The translations under genes were made by a program, and so were the position numbers. A model generated the notes under the pieces. That model was not told the DNA's origin. It made no database searches and saw only the letters and a list, made by a program, of their open reading frames with translations. A stretch of 64,000 nucleotides of DNA from Berghia stephanieae (Eukaryota; Mollusca; Gastropoda; Nudibranchia; Aeolidiidae): NCBI GenBank assembly GCA_034508935.3, contig CM067450.1:9814414-9878413 (forward strand). Direction: 5' to 3'. This document shows positions 1 through 38,300 of the stretch, piece by piece (within the stretch, counting starts at the first letter, position 1; every line of letters starts with the position of its first letter).

Positions 1-24771
<24,771 letters not shown>

Positions 24772-24787
24772 ATATGACCTCTCTAAA

Positions 24788-26688
24788 GTAAGAAATCTTA
24801 TGTATTTACCCCGTTTTTAATTATTTTCATTTACTTTTTATGCCCCAGTTGCTTCTAGGAGAAAATACCCAAGTAGTTTGTTTTTTTGTTTTTGTTTTTC
24901 TTATTCTTTGCCTGTCTTTCATATGACAAATTCATTACAAAAAAATAAATTATTATCATGTTACATCGATTAATATTTAATCCAAGTATATTAAGAGAAC
25001 ATAGTCCTCTTTTATTTTATTTAGTTTTTGTATATAATATTCAGCTTTCCCCAATGGTGGTGTAATGTGTGACTGTGTGTGGAATCAAAAGGAATATTCT
25101 CTGGCTCATCAAGTCATGATTTGTTTGGGTTTTCATTCATGTATAAGGGGGTTTTCCCAAAAGAGATGTTTTTTAATTAAATCCACTCTCAACTGTGAAA
25201 AGTTAATAGAACACAAAAGGAAAAATTGGTAGAGGCATAAACAAGCAAGAAAGGTGCTTCTGCAACACTTAGCTACTCTTGACTTATACTACATTAGTTT
25301 CAATCCAAATGATGTTAAAATTATTAATGACAGTGACGTATACCTCACCCACTCTTATTATCTTGTGATGACAATTTGTCTCACTGTGTCCTCTTTCCCA
25401 TAATATAATCCACTGTAGACATGCAAAATTTGTGCCACTCAACTGTAGTATGTTATTCCATGATTTTATTTATCTATTTGGAAACAATGGTTAAAGAGGT
25501 TATCTACTATGTATGGATGGATAATCAGACATTGACTAAAGAAACTAAATCACTTCTGTAAATTTCAAGTCAGTTCTCGCAAATCTTACAGCCATCTTTT
25601 CCACATTTTTAATGTTTTCTTCTCCTGTCAGCCCTTCCCTCCCCATTTCTATTTTTGTTCTTGGTGATGGTCTTTAATTTGATATTTCTTTTTCTTTTTA
25701 AAATCTTTGTTGATACAATCACTTTTTTGTCTTGATTTTCTTTTGCATGCAGAGTTGGTTTTGACAGTGTATTGTGTTCATTTTCTCAATGTTGGTGTAT
25801 TCTATTGACAGTACAGTGAAGTATTTGGTGATGGATTTTGTTTTCCAAAAGGGAGTTATTCATTAAATGAAATATACACAATTTTTTTTATAATTTCGAT
25901 ATTTCATTTTTATTAAGAGTTTTAGAGTTGACTTTTCTTTTTTTGTAAGCTATTGTTTTTCAAACTGAGAGAAAATAAAATTTCCTTTGTTCATCCTCGT
26001 TTGGACATTTTTCTGTAAATTAAAGCTCAAGGAAGACTGAAATATCTCTGGCGACAGATGACTTGCTGAAGATCACACAGCTTTGCTTGTGGGAGTTGAA
26101 TCTGTTACCATTAGGGTACAATGCAAAGACCATTCTACTGATCCATACTGCCCAGGTTCCTGTCTTTCTCTCTTTTGTGTATTGCTGATATCATGAAGGG
26201 AAAGTCTCATACTTTTGATTTGATTTTATATTATATTTATACTTTCTTTTCTTTTGTTTTAAAAAATTTATACTTTAGTTTTAGAACTCTCTTCCTTTTG
26301 AGGTGTAAAAGTGATCACTTATTGTCATCTTAATTCGCATCTTCACATCTCAGACTTAACGAAGATGTTAGTTGAATGATATGGCAAGAAGAAATGCTCA
26401 AATCAAGACTCGTCAAGATAACTCATTTGCCAGTTTTCATTGGAATGTAAAGAATAAAGGCCCACTGGAAAAGATAACAATTCAACCACAGTAAACATCC
26501 AATACTAACGTATGATTTTTCCCAGTACTATGGCCTTTAACCCCTCCACCCCCCTTCAATACACCCAACAGTGATTGGATTTCATGCGAGTCCTAAAGGA
26601 CCAGTCTTTATTATATTACCCTTGAATTGAACATGCTTATCTCTTCCCGTTTAATTTCATTTCTTCATCTTTTCTCCCTCATTTACAG
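24788..26688 (+). other. Putative intron in PBX 3'-UTR; no features seen
   Basis: AT-rich sequence without an ORF or a recognised repeat. It is bounded by the donor at 24788 and the acceptor ending at 26688. Confidence 0.4.
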
Positions 26689-26960
26689 TGAGTTGAGATT
26701 GATATCGAGAAAACAAACCAAACGAGAATAGCTGAGAATTTCACTGCCTAGAGTGTCAGGCTTCATGATGTTATGATGACGTCGACACCAAAAATCTGTG
26801 CCAGAGATGATGTTCATTTGGAGCCCCAGACAATACGAATACATGTCATATATATTTTTTTTGTAATCTGTACTGTATGTACTGTTGTGTTTTTACTTTT
26901 ATTTATACATAAAATTATACATGACAATTTTAAGGTTCTTTAATAATATCGATTTGGATG
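26689..26960 (+). other. PBX: Probable PBX 3'-UTR exon
   Basis: A polypyrimidine tract and acceptor (CTCATTTACAG) at 26688 is followed immediately by TGA. The sequence downstream is AT-rich with no ORF. No canonical AATAAA was found close by. The first clear one downstream is near 27755, beyond a SINE-like insertion, so the 3' end shown is arbitrary. Confidence 0.4.
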
Positions 26961-27147
26961 TGTAAATAGATTACTTTTTTGGTAAAGGATTTTGTCTGTG
27001 CACAGATCTATCAACAGTATTGATTGATACGTGCAACAGTTTTTTGGAATTAACTCCCCTCACTTTATTCTGAAATGATTTGTGTTGGCAGGTCTGCGTC
27101 GCTGACAATGATATATGACTGGCTGTACTGTAAAATAAGTCCACTGA

Positions 27148-27650
27148 CTCCCATAGTGGGCAGGGAGGTGCTTACTGTGTCTTCTATCCCCCTATATCTC
27201 CTTTCCAACTTGGTTTCTGTCTTTGTCTTGGAATGAGATTACTTGGTTCTGTCCTGGTCCTGGCTGAGAGGGAAACAGTCAAATGTATTGCTAGTTTTGG
27301 GAGATGATATTTTTTTCCTTATAAATCATCTCTCTGTTATGTTTTGTATTGTTTTCTTTATATTATATATGATTTGTAAAACATATGAGTGTATTCCTCT
27401 TAGTGGGGCCCTGTGCTTGTGTCTGGATAAGACTTTTAGTGATCTCAAACTAAGTACGTACTTTGATAGTGTGCTCTTGGAATCTACACCTGTTTCTTAT
27501 TTGAACCAATTCCCCTGTCTCTTACTTTTTCTTGGGTGCTTTAATTGCAATTCTACAACTTTCTACTATCCCATTTTCTTCCTTTTTACTGGCGCTGATA
27601 TGACCTTAATGTGTTGCAAGTGCCGTAAAACCCATAAAAACAAACAAGAC
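27148..27650 (+). repeat. SINE-like family A copy, 13-bp TSD
   Basis: Flanked by ATAAGTCCACTGA at 27135-27147 and 27651-27663. It starts at CTCCCATAG, the same nucleotide as the copy at 18345. Confidence 0.92.
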
Positions 27651-27663
27651 ATAAGTCCACTGA

Positions 27664-29355
27664 TTCGAATAAAGAATTGGACCTTCGGCTCAAATTGCCT
27701 CTCTGTTGACAATTGTTAATCAGTCTTATGAACCATTCTCATTACTAAGATACCAAATAAAAAAAAATAATTAAAAATTAGAGTTGTGAGTGTAGAATGA
27801 TGCATAGTTGGCAATCGAAGAGGAAGAAAGTGATCTGAATGTCGTAATTTTCATGTTTCAGTTTGCTACTCAAGAAAGTTGAGAGAGTTATGTTTTATTT
27901 AGATTGACTGTTAAGATTGTTATTATATTTATTAGATTTTCATCACGCACATTTGTCTGTTAGTGAAGGAGAATTTGGTGATTCAATAGTTAGAGCTTCC
28001 AACCAACATCCAAGCAACTAGGATTTCTGCCTCCTGTTCCCTCTGCCCATCCCTTATTATTTACCCCTAAGTTACTGGCAATTTAATTAATTTGATCAAA
28101 TTGGGATGGGGAGGAGGGGTGAAAACTGTGACATTATGACATTCTTTATACTATGCGTGTGCAACCTCAGAAAAGCTCTTATTTGTTAGCATTTTAAAAG
28201 ATAAAACAAAGCAACTTAACAAAGAAAAAAGTTAAAACCCACCACAATGACATCAATAGAGATGCATAGAATGTTTAATTTCTCATAAAGACACGTTTGA
28301 TGTGGTCTTCTACAAATATATCCTATATCTACAGCCTGAATTACTTTTATTATTTTCTTCTTGTATTATATACAAAAGATCTTGTTGACATTGGTTGTGT
28401 TTTGAATTATTATTATTATTTTTAAATTTTGTTTTACACATTTAGTGATCATTTTTCAGGTGAAGTTGTGATGGTTTTAACTGTAAAAATACGTGGTCCT
28501 TATAACCTGTAAATTTAATAGCTTCTATAGGAATATATTGAGGATGCAATATTCAGTTGTTTTTTTTTTTTTGTTATTGTTATCTCTTTCATGCTTGTAT
28601 TTCGTTTTGATTTTAGTAGCAAAATCGGTCCTTTAAGATTTTTGATTATTTTGTGAAAAAATACAGTTGCATTTTGAAGTATTATTATTATTAATTAATA
28701 ACATTACTGTTGTTATTGAAATGTAAGTTTAAATCACAGTTGAGTACAATTTGATTTTTGTATTAAAAATTTGGAACAAAATTGATAAAATCGGATATGT
28801 GGCTAATATGAACTGCAGAGTGTCAATTTTAAAGTCAATTGATCATTCACATATACAAGGGTAGTAACCATACATTTGGGTGATAAAGGTTTTTCTCTTT
28901 CTTGATATTCAGGTACCGATTCTTTACATGTAGCATGTGGCGAAGTCTGAATTGCTTTGTTGGTATTTATGCTAGTAGTATGATAATATTGTTAAAATAT
29001 ATATTCATTTTAAAAGTATTAAATATAGGATAAGAGTTGCATTGACACGGTTTAATAATATGGGCACGGCCCAGGATTTCATTTTAATAATCAGCTCTCA
29101 TTCTCATTATGAAGTTTGGGTTCTTTCAACCAGCATAAAAAAGGCAGACGGTCCAATGACATGTCAATCACCTTGCATTGGAAAGTTGTGGATCTTTTTC
29201 TAAACTTAATGTGATCTCTAGGATTTTTTCTCCGGCCTCAAGAGTCTGTTCTCTTGTCCTGCTACTGCTTGCTAATCAGACTTTTGTAACAAGAGGTGCT
29301 AACAACCAAAAATATATTTGAAAAGGTTGCGTTCAACTAAAAGGAAATAATATTT
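27664..29355 (+). other. Intergenic or extended PBX 3' region, nothing recognised
   Basis: AT-rich DNA with an AATAAA at about 27755 and several short T-runs. No supported ORF. Confidence 0.4.
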
Positions 29356-29367
29356 TTAAACAGATAC

Positions 29368-29901
29368 CTGGGTGGGGATCCTGACCTCCCATAGCGGGCA
29401 GGGAGGTACATACTGTGTCTTCTATCCCCTTATATCTGTTTTCCAACATGCTTTCTGTCTTTGTCTTGGAGTGAGATTGCTTGGTTTTGTCCTAACCTTG
29501 GTCGGAGTCCTTGGCTGAGAGGGAAACAGTCGAATGTATAGTTATTGCTTTGGGAGATGATATTTTTTTCCTTGTAAATCATCTCTCTGTTATGTACTGT
29601 ATTATGTTTTATTTACATGTTATATTTGATTTGTTAACATTTGAGTGTATTCCTCTTAGTGGGGGCCTGTGCTTGTGTCTGGATGAGACTTTTAGGTGGT
29701 CTCAAACTAAGTACTTTGACAGTGTGCTCTTGGAATCTACATCTGTTTCCTATTTGAACCAATTCCCCTTTGTCTTACCTTATCTTGGGTGCTTTAATTG
29801 AATTCTATAACTTTTTACTATCCCATTTCTTCCTTTTTACTGGCGCTGATATGACCTTAATGTGTTGCAAGCGCCGTAAAACCCTTAAAAACAAACAAAC
29901 A
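29368..29901 (+). repeat. SINE-like family A copy, 12-bp TSD
   Basis: Flanked by TTAAACAGATAC at 29356-29367 and 29902-29913. It has the long 5' end CTGGGTGGGGATCCTGAC. Confidence 0.92.
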
Positions 29902-29913
29902 TTAAACAGATAC

Positions 29914-30400
29914 AGTATTTGCAATGTCCTTGTAATTTTTTAATTCAAAGCTTTAACTTGAATAAATTGCAACATATTTTTTTTAATATGATCTATGATT
30001 TAAATGGTGATATAAATAGATGATGTTGGTTTCAATGCATGTTTGTATGGGAGGATGGAATTGAAGAGAGAGATCAGTTTTTAAAATCTAATGATTGAAA
30101 TGTGTATGTGGCATTATTTAGTAAATAAAACTCATCTCAGTCAATGCTGTAGCTAGAATTCATTCATTATTCGGTCATGATTATACTTTTACATCAATAT
30201 GGCGAATGAATGTAAGATAATGTATTAGCTCTATCATTTTAATTTCATCAAAACCGTCATTTATATTAAATGTAAAAGAGAGATTATATTGGTGGCGTGA
30301 AACTGTGGACTTGTTTTTAGTTTATTATTTTAAAATGTTGTTGTTAATTCGTCATCCTCATTGTTCATGGGTTGAGATCTTGGTTCAAGGGAGAATATAA
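29914..30400 (+). other. Intergenic, nothing recognised
   Basis: AT-rich DNA without an ORF or repeat I can name. Confidence 0.5.
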
Positions 30401-30402
30401 AA

Positions 30403-30692
30403 AGCTTGAGCTTTTATATAGCGCTATACCCACTAAACATGCTCGAAGTGCTTTACAGGGCCAACAGCGACACTTAACATTTAGGAGGAGACATGATGCC
30501 TTTTCCGTGTTAGTGATATTACGATTTTTCCCAACAGATACATTTTTACCGGCCAGGTACTCATTTTACACCTGAGTAAGGTGAGAGAATATGAGTAAAG
30601 AGCCTTTTCAAAGGACTCAACTGTGCGGGACTCGAACGCAGAACATTCCGATCCGAAGGTGAATGTCATATCACCGGACCACATAGCCCCTG
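30403..30692 (-). repeat. tRNA-derived SINE (family B)
   Basis: Minus-strand copy. GAGCTTTTATATAGCGCTATA at the low end is the 3' end. The tRNA-like head with CGGGACTCGAACG (complement of the B box) lies near 30627. Confidence 0.8.
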
Positions 30693-30814
30693 GTGTTATC
30701 TGTCCTGTCTGGGCCAGTCAGTTCTATCTACTATCTGTCTTCTTTGTTGTCCCCTCTGACATTGACATCCTTCACCCTTTCCATCTGGCTTTCAGTGGTG
30801 GGTGGAATTTTCTT

Positions 30815-30965
30815 TAACCAGTTAACTGCAGTACTCTTGAAAAACGTGTACACACACTATTTTAAAATATGTAGTGTCAGAAATCTCATCCTTCAAATAT
30901 TGATCGGTTTAAATGACCTTCATCTTGGCAGACACTCTCAAACCTGGAACTTCTGCGAAATGTGG
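30815..30965 (+). repeat. Unclassified repeat shared with 39733-39870
   Basis: The phrases AACCAGTTAACTGCAGTACTC and TTTAAATGACCTTCATCTTGG recur in the same order at 39733-39823. Family unknown. Confidence 0.6.
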
Positions 30966-31047
30966 GATCAACAAGTGGTGTTGACTTGACTTTATACTAT
31001 ACAGATTCCACTTTAGTTGATATAAATCTTTTGTATACTTTCTATCA

Positions 31048-31312
31048 GAGGTCCTGATAGCTAAGTTAGTTGAGCACTGACTTTACAGGCAAAGGGATTG
31101 AGATAGATCCCGGGTGAAGTCTACATTTTTTTCAGACCCCCATGTTCCCCTAGCAGTGATTCGGTAGATGGATCTGTTATGAGATCTGCTGGAAAGTACT
31201 TTGTGATAGACGTGTCGTATCCAAAAAGGTAGTGAGCAATTGTTATTATCTGTTTCACGCTCTCGAAACTGGGATAAACTCCGGCTCCATGGGCCTGATG
31301 ACTTGTACATTT
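31048..31312 (+). repeat. tRNA-derived SINE (family C)
   Basis: Head TAGCTAAGTTAGTTGAGCACT (A-box region), then a B-box-like stretch near AGATAGATCCC. It continues CCTAGCAGTGATTCGGTAG and GATAAACTCCGGCTCCATGG. Related copies lie at 53244-53505 (+) and 60600-60872 (-). Confidence 0.75.
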
Positions 31313-31887
31313 TCTTTCACCGTTCTATTTACTGGTGCTGGATTGACCAAAAAATGCAGCTAGTGCCAGAAATGGGGAACTATTGCTCGGAGTCTTCCTT
31401 TTTTTTTTTTTTTTATTGGATCCCTATATAAGCCTATACTATTAGTATAACTGTAACTATTATATCCATACTCTTTTAATTATTTTATCATCTTCATTTA
31501 TATCGTGTTTAAATGACCTAAAATTGTCAACAAAAACACACAGCAATCCATGTTATGTCTGAGACTACTCAAAAATTCCCATAGAGAAGAATTTTTGTTT
31601 ATCTTGTCATAAATTGGTAGAATAATATGACAAGAAGAATGTGGCCAAAGCGTAATGGAAAAACCTGTACAACTGACTGTCAAGCATGCAGTTATCGGGT
31701 ATTGGGGTCTAAACTGATAATGTTTACACTATGGTCCACTTAAGCCTATGTAGGTACCTCTTTTATAAACTTTCACTTCAGATAAACACGGAACCTTGTC
31801 AATCTTTTTTTTTTCCCAGGACCGATGGAGGATTTCTGATAAGCGAACTGCACTTTGATAGTCCTTGTAAAAAAAAATTAATGAATA

Positions 31888-32190
31888 AATTGAGCATTTA
31901 TATTGCGCAATATACATGAAACATGCTCAAAGTGCTTTACAAGGGGTTGCTAGCCAACAGCAACACTTAAAATATAGGATGAGACATTACGCCAGTTTGG
32001 TAATAATACATTTTTTTTTTTGGACAGAGACAATGCTGTTGAGGAACAGGTACACATTTTACACCTGAGGAGGATGGTAGAATATTGAGTTTTTCTAAGG
32101 TTTCTATGCACCACTCAGAGTGGGACTCGAACCCAAGACCTTCCAATTCGAAGGCAAGTGTCATACCACAAGACCACATACAAACTGCAC
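31888..32190 (-). repeat. tRNA-derived SINE (family B)
   Basis: Minus-strand copy with GAGCATTTATATTGCGCAATAT at its 3' end. The head near 32125-32190 carries the complement of GGGTTCGAGTCCC. Confidence 0.8.
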
Positions 32191-32384
32191 AGTCGCAGTA
32201 GGAAGTACCCATGCAACAGACCAGTGTTCTTTCATGGAGTAACAAACAGTTGCTTATATAGGAAATCGGCATAAGTTCCTGATTTAAAGGAGAAAAATAA
32301 TAATATAACTAAATGTTAATACAGTAAATAAAACATCTCATCTAGAGTTGAGTGAATACTATGCAAGATAGAAAATGTTTATTT

Positions 32385-32868
32385 TTAAGGGTTTTACAGC
32401 GCTTGCGACACATTTAGGTCATATCAGCGCCAGTAAAAAAAAAAGACAATGGAATAGTCAAAATATTCTATATTTACAATCCAAGCACCCATGGAAAATT
32501 AAGACAAAGGGGAAGTGGTTCTAATAGGGAACAGATGTGGATTCCAAGAGCATACCATTAATGTACTTAGTTTGAGATCACATTAAAGTCTCATCCAGAC
32601 ACCAGCAATGGATTCCACTAAGAGGAACACACTCAGATGTTTACAGAATACATAAATAACAACACATAACAGAGAGATGTCTTACAATTACAAGGAAATA
32701 ATACCATCTCCCAAAACTATAACTATACATTTGACTGCTTCCCTCCCAGTCAAGGACTCCAGCCAGGGCTGGAATTAAACTAAGTAATCCCATTCCAAGA
32801 CAAAGCAACTCGGAAAACAGATATAAGGGGATAGAAGACACAGCGTGACCTCCTGCCCAGCACATTTG
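32385..32868 (-). repeat. SINE-like family A copy
   Basis: Minus-strand copy. TTTTTAAGGGTTTTACAGCGC marks its 3' end and CCTCCTGCCC its 5' region. Confidence 0.85.
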
Positions 32869-32949
32869 TTAATTAGCCAACCAATCATAAAAATAGTCGT
32901 GGTAGTTGTTATGTAGTAGCAGAAATAATAATAATAACACAGTTATTTT

Positions 32950-33085
32950 GTTTTTTTTTTTAACGGGGTTTATGGCACATGCGCCACCTATATAAGTAAT
33001 TTCAGCGCCAGTAAAAAGGAAGGTGATAGTGGAAAAGTTGCAGATCTGAAACCAAAAGAAAAAGGGATTGGATCAAATATACTAT
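32950..33085 (-). repeat. SINE-like family A fragment, diverged 3' end
   Basis: GGGGTTTATGGCACATGCGCC and TTTCAGCGCCAGTAAAAAGG match the family 3' end. The rest is missing. Confidence 0.6.
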
Positions 33086-33298
33086 ATAGGGAAACCGAAA
33101 AGGAAGGTTCCTGAGAGATCTTCCAAGCACCAACCCTCTAGCAGCAGTAGTAACAGTAGAAAATAATAATAAAAATGATTGGTATTGTGGTAGTGGTAGC
33201 TGTCCAGTAGTTTAATTGTCATATGTAATAAACTATAGATATATATGCTGCACACTTCCTCTTCATATTCACTGAATGACTTGGACGATGTGCAAACC

Positions 33299-33329
<31 letters not shown>

Positions 33330-35328
33330 AAAAGGAAAAATGTACTTTCCTGATTGTCTGTAGTGCATCTAGGTCTCAATATTGCTTAGCAGCTTGAAAC
33401 CAGCAGGTAGGATCGAATGCCCCCAAAAAAATTTCCATTATTATTATCTGTGCAGTTTCTTCGAACCACAGCTTTCTCAAACTTTTTTGCATGTCCCGAG
33501 GAGGAGGAGGAGTTAGAGGAAACCGTGCTCCAGTGTATTTGCTTTCATTTGGTATTGATCGATCAGATTAGACTCTATAAGGCTAGTTAATTCGTATAAG
33601 TTTCTGAGAACATGGAAATATTCTTCCTGTTTTGCGTGTCATCATCATCTCTCATTATCATTATCATGTCGGTTTAGTTGAAGTGTTGCCACATATAGCA
33701 CATAATGTCATGGGTGTGATTGTTGTAAAACTGAAGTGATGTTGAGTGTAAGAATGAGATTATCTTGAAGGCAATTGTATACAAATTACAGTTATAAGTT
33801 AAGTGCTTTTCAAGTGGGAGGAAGCTTAAAATCTTCTCTGTCATTCCTCCTTGTTGAAGGAGTTTTCAACTTTCATTATCAATGCAGATAAGATAGTGAG
33901 GACAGTCGAAGAGATGCAGTAATTTGTCACTAGTGAAGTGTCGAACAGAAACAGGAAGAAGAGTAAAGCATTTTAGTTGAATAAGTACCCACCTGGCTAT
34001 CCAAGAAAATTTCCAAAATTTAACCTCAGGCACACACACAAACACACACAATACTGCAACAAAATTACAATACAATAGAAAATAAAATATTAAATACAAT
34101 TATGCTATAACCATTTCTAAATCCTTGAGCAACCGCGACCAACCCATAACTAGACCCTCTTTCTTCCCTTTCAATGAATCAATTTTTTGGGTTAATTTTG
34201 TTATTGCTGTTCTTATTGCCCACTGAAATATTAAACACATTGTTGATTGTATCTTCAAACTCAAACATATAAGGCACAAATTTCAGCCAGTTTGAATTAG
34301 AAAGAACAACCATACTTTATTAAGATTGTCTTTAAATTTAGGTGACATAAATCTCTTGAAGAGGAAAACAGACACACAAAAAGGGCCAACAAACTTACCC
34401 CAAACAAAAACGAAAACAAATCAGCTAATCAGTTTATAAATTGACTCATATAACCTATAATAATACGTATTAAATTATGGAGAAACAAATATGACCTCTT
34501 TCAATCATGATCAACATTTGATATTTTAATTCTGTAAACATTGCAATTCATAACGTTTATGAAAATGACTGTTAATACAGACACTTTGGTTAAACAATAT
34601 ATGTTACAGTGAATGACATAATCAGTCGGATGGTGAAAAGGATTGAACTGAGATATTGCCAAGTTTAGTTAGAAGGTCAATTTTTACCAAAAATAAGTCC
34701 TTGTAAGAAATGATTAAATCAACCCTTTTTGTACATCTTCGGGAAATATCAAAGCTTGATTTCATTTCTTATTTTTTTTCTTCAGCTCGACAAGTTGAAA
34801 AAGTATGAAATTTGAGAAAAGTTGCTGGATACCTTTCCCATACATCTGATCATAACTTCATGAAAAATCACCTGATTTGCTTCAAATAAAGATTAAAACA
34901 CTTCAGTGAGCCTATTCTTTCAGAAAATGAAAAAAAAAAAAAAAAAAATCCAAAATGTCCACCTTCCCACTGATTACCTATGTCATACACTGACACATAC
35001 ATGTATGTAGTGAAGGTCTGCCAGATTTCGTTAAAAATTCATCCTTTCATTATTCATTCACTCTCAGCATCTACAATCAATGCAAATCACGTCTTGTGGA
35101 TTTAGGGCCTTCATCTCCCCTTCCCCAAAAGAAAACACAGCAAAAACAAACAAAAAATACAAAAACAGCGTAGATTTCATGTCTGAGGTCCGAGACTCGA
35201 CCAATACAGTTGAAGACATACAATCTTAGATACAAGTATTTTTCTCTAAAGCGTTGAATCAACAGGACCATACTATGTAATATCAGTAAGTTTCTAAAAA
35301 AAAAAGAAAAAAAAAAAGAATGCTTGTG
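33086..35328. other. Intergenic, microsatellites only
   Basis: Holds a C-run abutting an A-run (about 33297-33333), an A-run at about 34927-34947, and otherwise AT-rich DNA without supported ORFs. The CHCHD5 3'-UTR should lie in its upper end, but no clear poly(A) signal was found. Confidence 0.5.
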
Positions 35329-38300
35329 TCAGCTGCTGCTGTTGGAATCATCCTGAATACTTGAATCTTGGGTTCCTGTTAGAAAATGGTGAAGAAAGAG
35401 AGATTTAAAATTAAGAAAAGAAGAAATATCAAAATTCTTAATTATTATGACTATTTCAATATTCTGTAGTTCTTCAGAGCTATCAGGCCCACGGAGCCTG
35501 AGTTTATCCAGGTTTCTATAGCCTGAAACGGACAACAGCACCTGCTTGCTACCCTTATGGATAGTTTGCTAGTTGGCCTTCTCAGAATCAAGTATGCTTT
35601 TTGGCTTCTCTCAAGAGAGTGCTAGAATCCAGGGACTACTGTTTTGTTTGTTTTTGGTTTTCTAAGGGTTTCATGGCACTTGCGACACATTTAGGTAATT
35701 TCAGCGCCAATAAAAAGGAAGAAAATGGGATAGTCAAAGATAAGAGTCATTACATGAAAAGCCTAGCCGCAGAGGCGCAAGACGCAGCACAAAGAGGAGA
35801 CACTCGCAATGCATATAAAATAACGAAAACACTCACTGGAGGATTTAGCACAAAAACCACGACTATCAGGGACAAAACTGGGAAAATGCTCAGATACCGA
35901 AGATCAGCTGAAGAGATGAGCGGAGTACTTTCGGGATAAACTATACAGACCTGATCCAGAGGAGGAGGCAATAATGGAAGACATGGGATTTTCCATTGAA
36001 TTGAAACATAGCCGCATCACCTGCCAAGAAATAGAGACAACAATCAAACAGACAAAAGGGAACAGCACACCTGGCGAAGATAGAATTACTGCAGATATGT
36101 TGAAGGCAGATCCAAGAACGAGTACCAAGGTCTTTGAAAAACTGCTCAATAAAGTATGGGAAGAAAAGAGAGTTCCTGATGCATGGAAAGAGGTGTCATT
36201 GTGAAACTACCCAAGAAAGGTGACCTTTCAGCATCTGGAAATCGGAGAGGGATCAATTTACTCTCTGTTCCTGTAACACAGCATTGACAGAATTCTCAGG
36301 GAGAAGCAGGCAAATTTCAAAAGTGGAAGAGGATGCACTGACCAGATCTTTGTCTTGAGAACAATTGTCATACAATCAAAAGAGTGGAATTCTTCCTTAG
36401 AATAGAATAGATGGTATCGACGTCGCTTGATTAGGCCACTTGCCTGTCGCCGAGTCTTTCCAGTCACTGAATGTCTTGTTCACAACATATCTAATGCATT
36501 TCCCTACCTGATCTTGTGATTTGGGGCTAGCCTACACTGCACTTTCTCTACTGATCTTTTGATCATAGCTATTTGGGTGGGAGGCACTTCTACATTAAGC
36601 ATATAACTTTCCATCACAGCATCTTATCTATTCTTGAAAGCATTGACACTCGGCGCTTCAACGACATTTGCTGGCAATGAGTTCCAACGTCCAATAACTC
36701 TCTGTGTAAAAAAGTTCTGTCGAAGGGTGGTTTCAATTCTGGGTTTCAGAAGTTTATATGAGTGGCCCCTGGTGACTGATTTTTTTGTCTACTGTGAAGA
36801 GCCTATCCTGAGTCGCGTACAAGCAAAGTGTGAACTTATAGGTCTCAATCATATCACCTCTCAAACGTAGATAGACCATACTTGGCAGTCCTACTCTTTT
36901 CAGACGCTGTTCATAACTCAAGTCCTTGAGTCCACCAACGACCTTTGTTGCTCACCTAAGCACACTCTCAATCAGCTTCTTATCCTTTTCAAGATAAGGT
37001 GCCCATACAGTTTCCGAACTCCAAATGCGGTCGAACCAAAGTTGCAAACAGTAACTTCATAGTGTCACAGTCAAGATAGTCAAAAGATCTCCTTATCAGT
37101 CCAAACAGTCTGTTAACTTTGTTGACCTGCCTTTCCAAATGCTGTGAAAACTTGAGCTCTGGGTCCATATGAACTCCCAGATCGTTCTCCAATTTTGTCT
37201 CTTGTAAACCAATAATCTCCTCACTCCCATGTTTTCTCATTTCTGGTTTTTGTTGCCTAAATGGAGCACTTTGCATTTGTCGGCATTAAACTTTAGCTGC
37301 CAAGTATCAGCCCAATCGACCAGACTATCAAGATCACTCTGAAGTCTCTTTATATCAACCTCACACTCACTGTCAGCCTCACCATATCTGCGTACATAGA
37401 ACATCCTTGTATGTGAATTATATCGATTTTCAGAAGGCTTTTGACAGTATTCATCATCCATCACTTTGGAAAATACTAACAGCTTATGGATTCCCAAAGA
37501 AAGTCATCAGCATACTGAAGAATATGTATGAAGACAACCAGTGCTCAGTATGCCATGATGGACAATACGGTGAATGGTTTACCATACAGACAGGAGTTAA
37601 GCAAGGATGGGTAATCTCACCAAAAAAAATTTCTTGTTGTAATTGATTGGGTGATGGTTACCAACGGCTATGCAAGAGGACTTGTTTGGGTATTGACGAC
37701 CAGACTTGAAGATTGTGACTTCGCAAATGACATCGCACTTCTGTTGCATACCCAGTAGGTCATTCAAGAAAAAACATCAAGAGTGATATCAAAAATTGTA
37801 GGTCTTGAAATCTATCCAGTCAACAAAAGTCATGAAATTAAAGACAAAGAGCAAACAAATTGTCAAAATTCAAGGCACAGATCTGGAACACTTCAAATAC
37901 CTGGTATATACTGAAATGAAAAGAATTGAATGAGTTTGTGTGGAAAAAAAAGAAGAAAAGAGAAAAGAAGTTAAGTTTAGGTCTTTGGTGTCATGTATTC
38001 CGTTCACATTTCAAGTTCCTTGATAAGTAATCATTTAAATTTCCCATTGGCATAAGGGAGCCAACTCAGTTATAGTAGTAATAAACAACTGTTGTACTCC
38101 TAATAATGTCCCTTGAATATTCTTCAGAAAGGATAAAAAAAGTATTAAGAATTTAATGCATGCACAGACACTGACAACAACTACATGAACATCAACAAAT
38201 ACAAAAATTAAAAATCTGCATTTCAAGACAAGAAACCTGTAGCAACCAACATTGATTCACACCAATATTTCTAAGAGTTTTATGTGAAATGCTGTGATTC

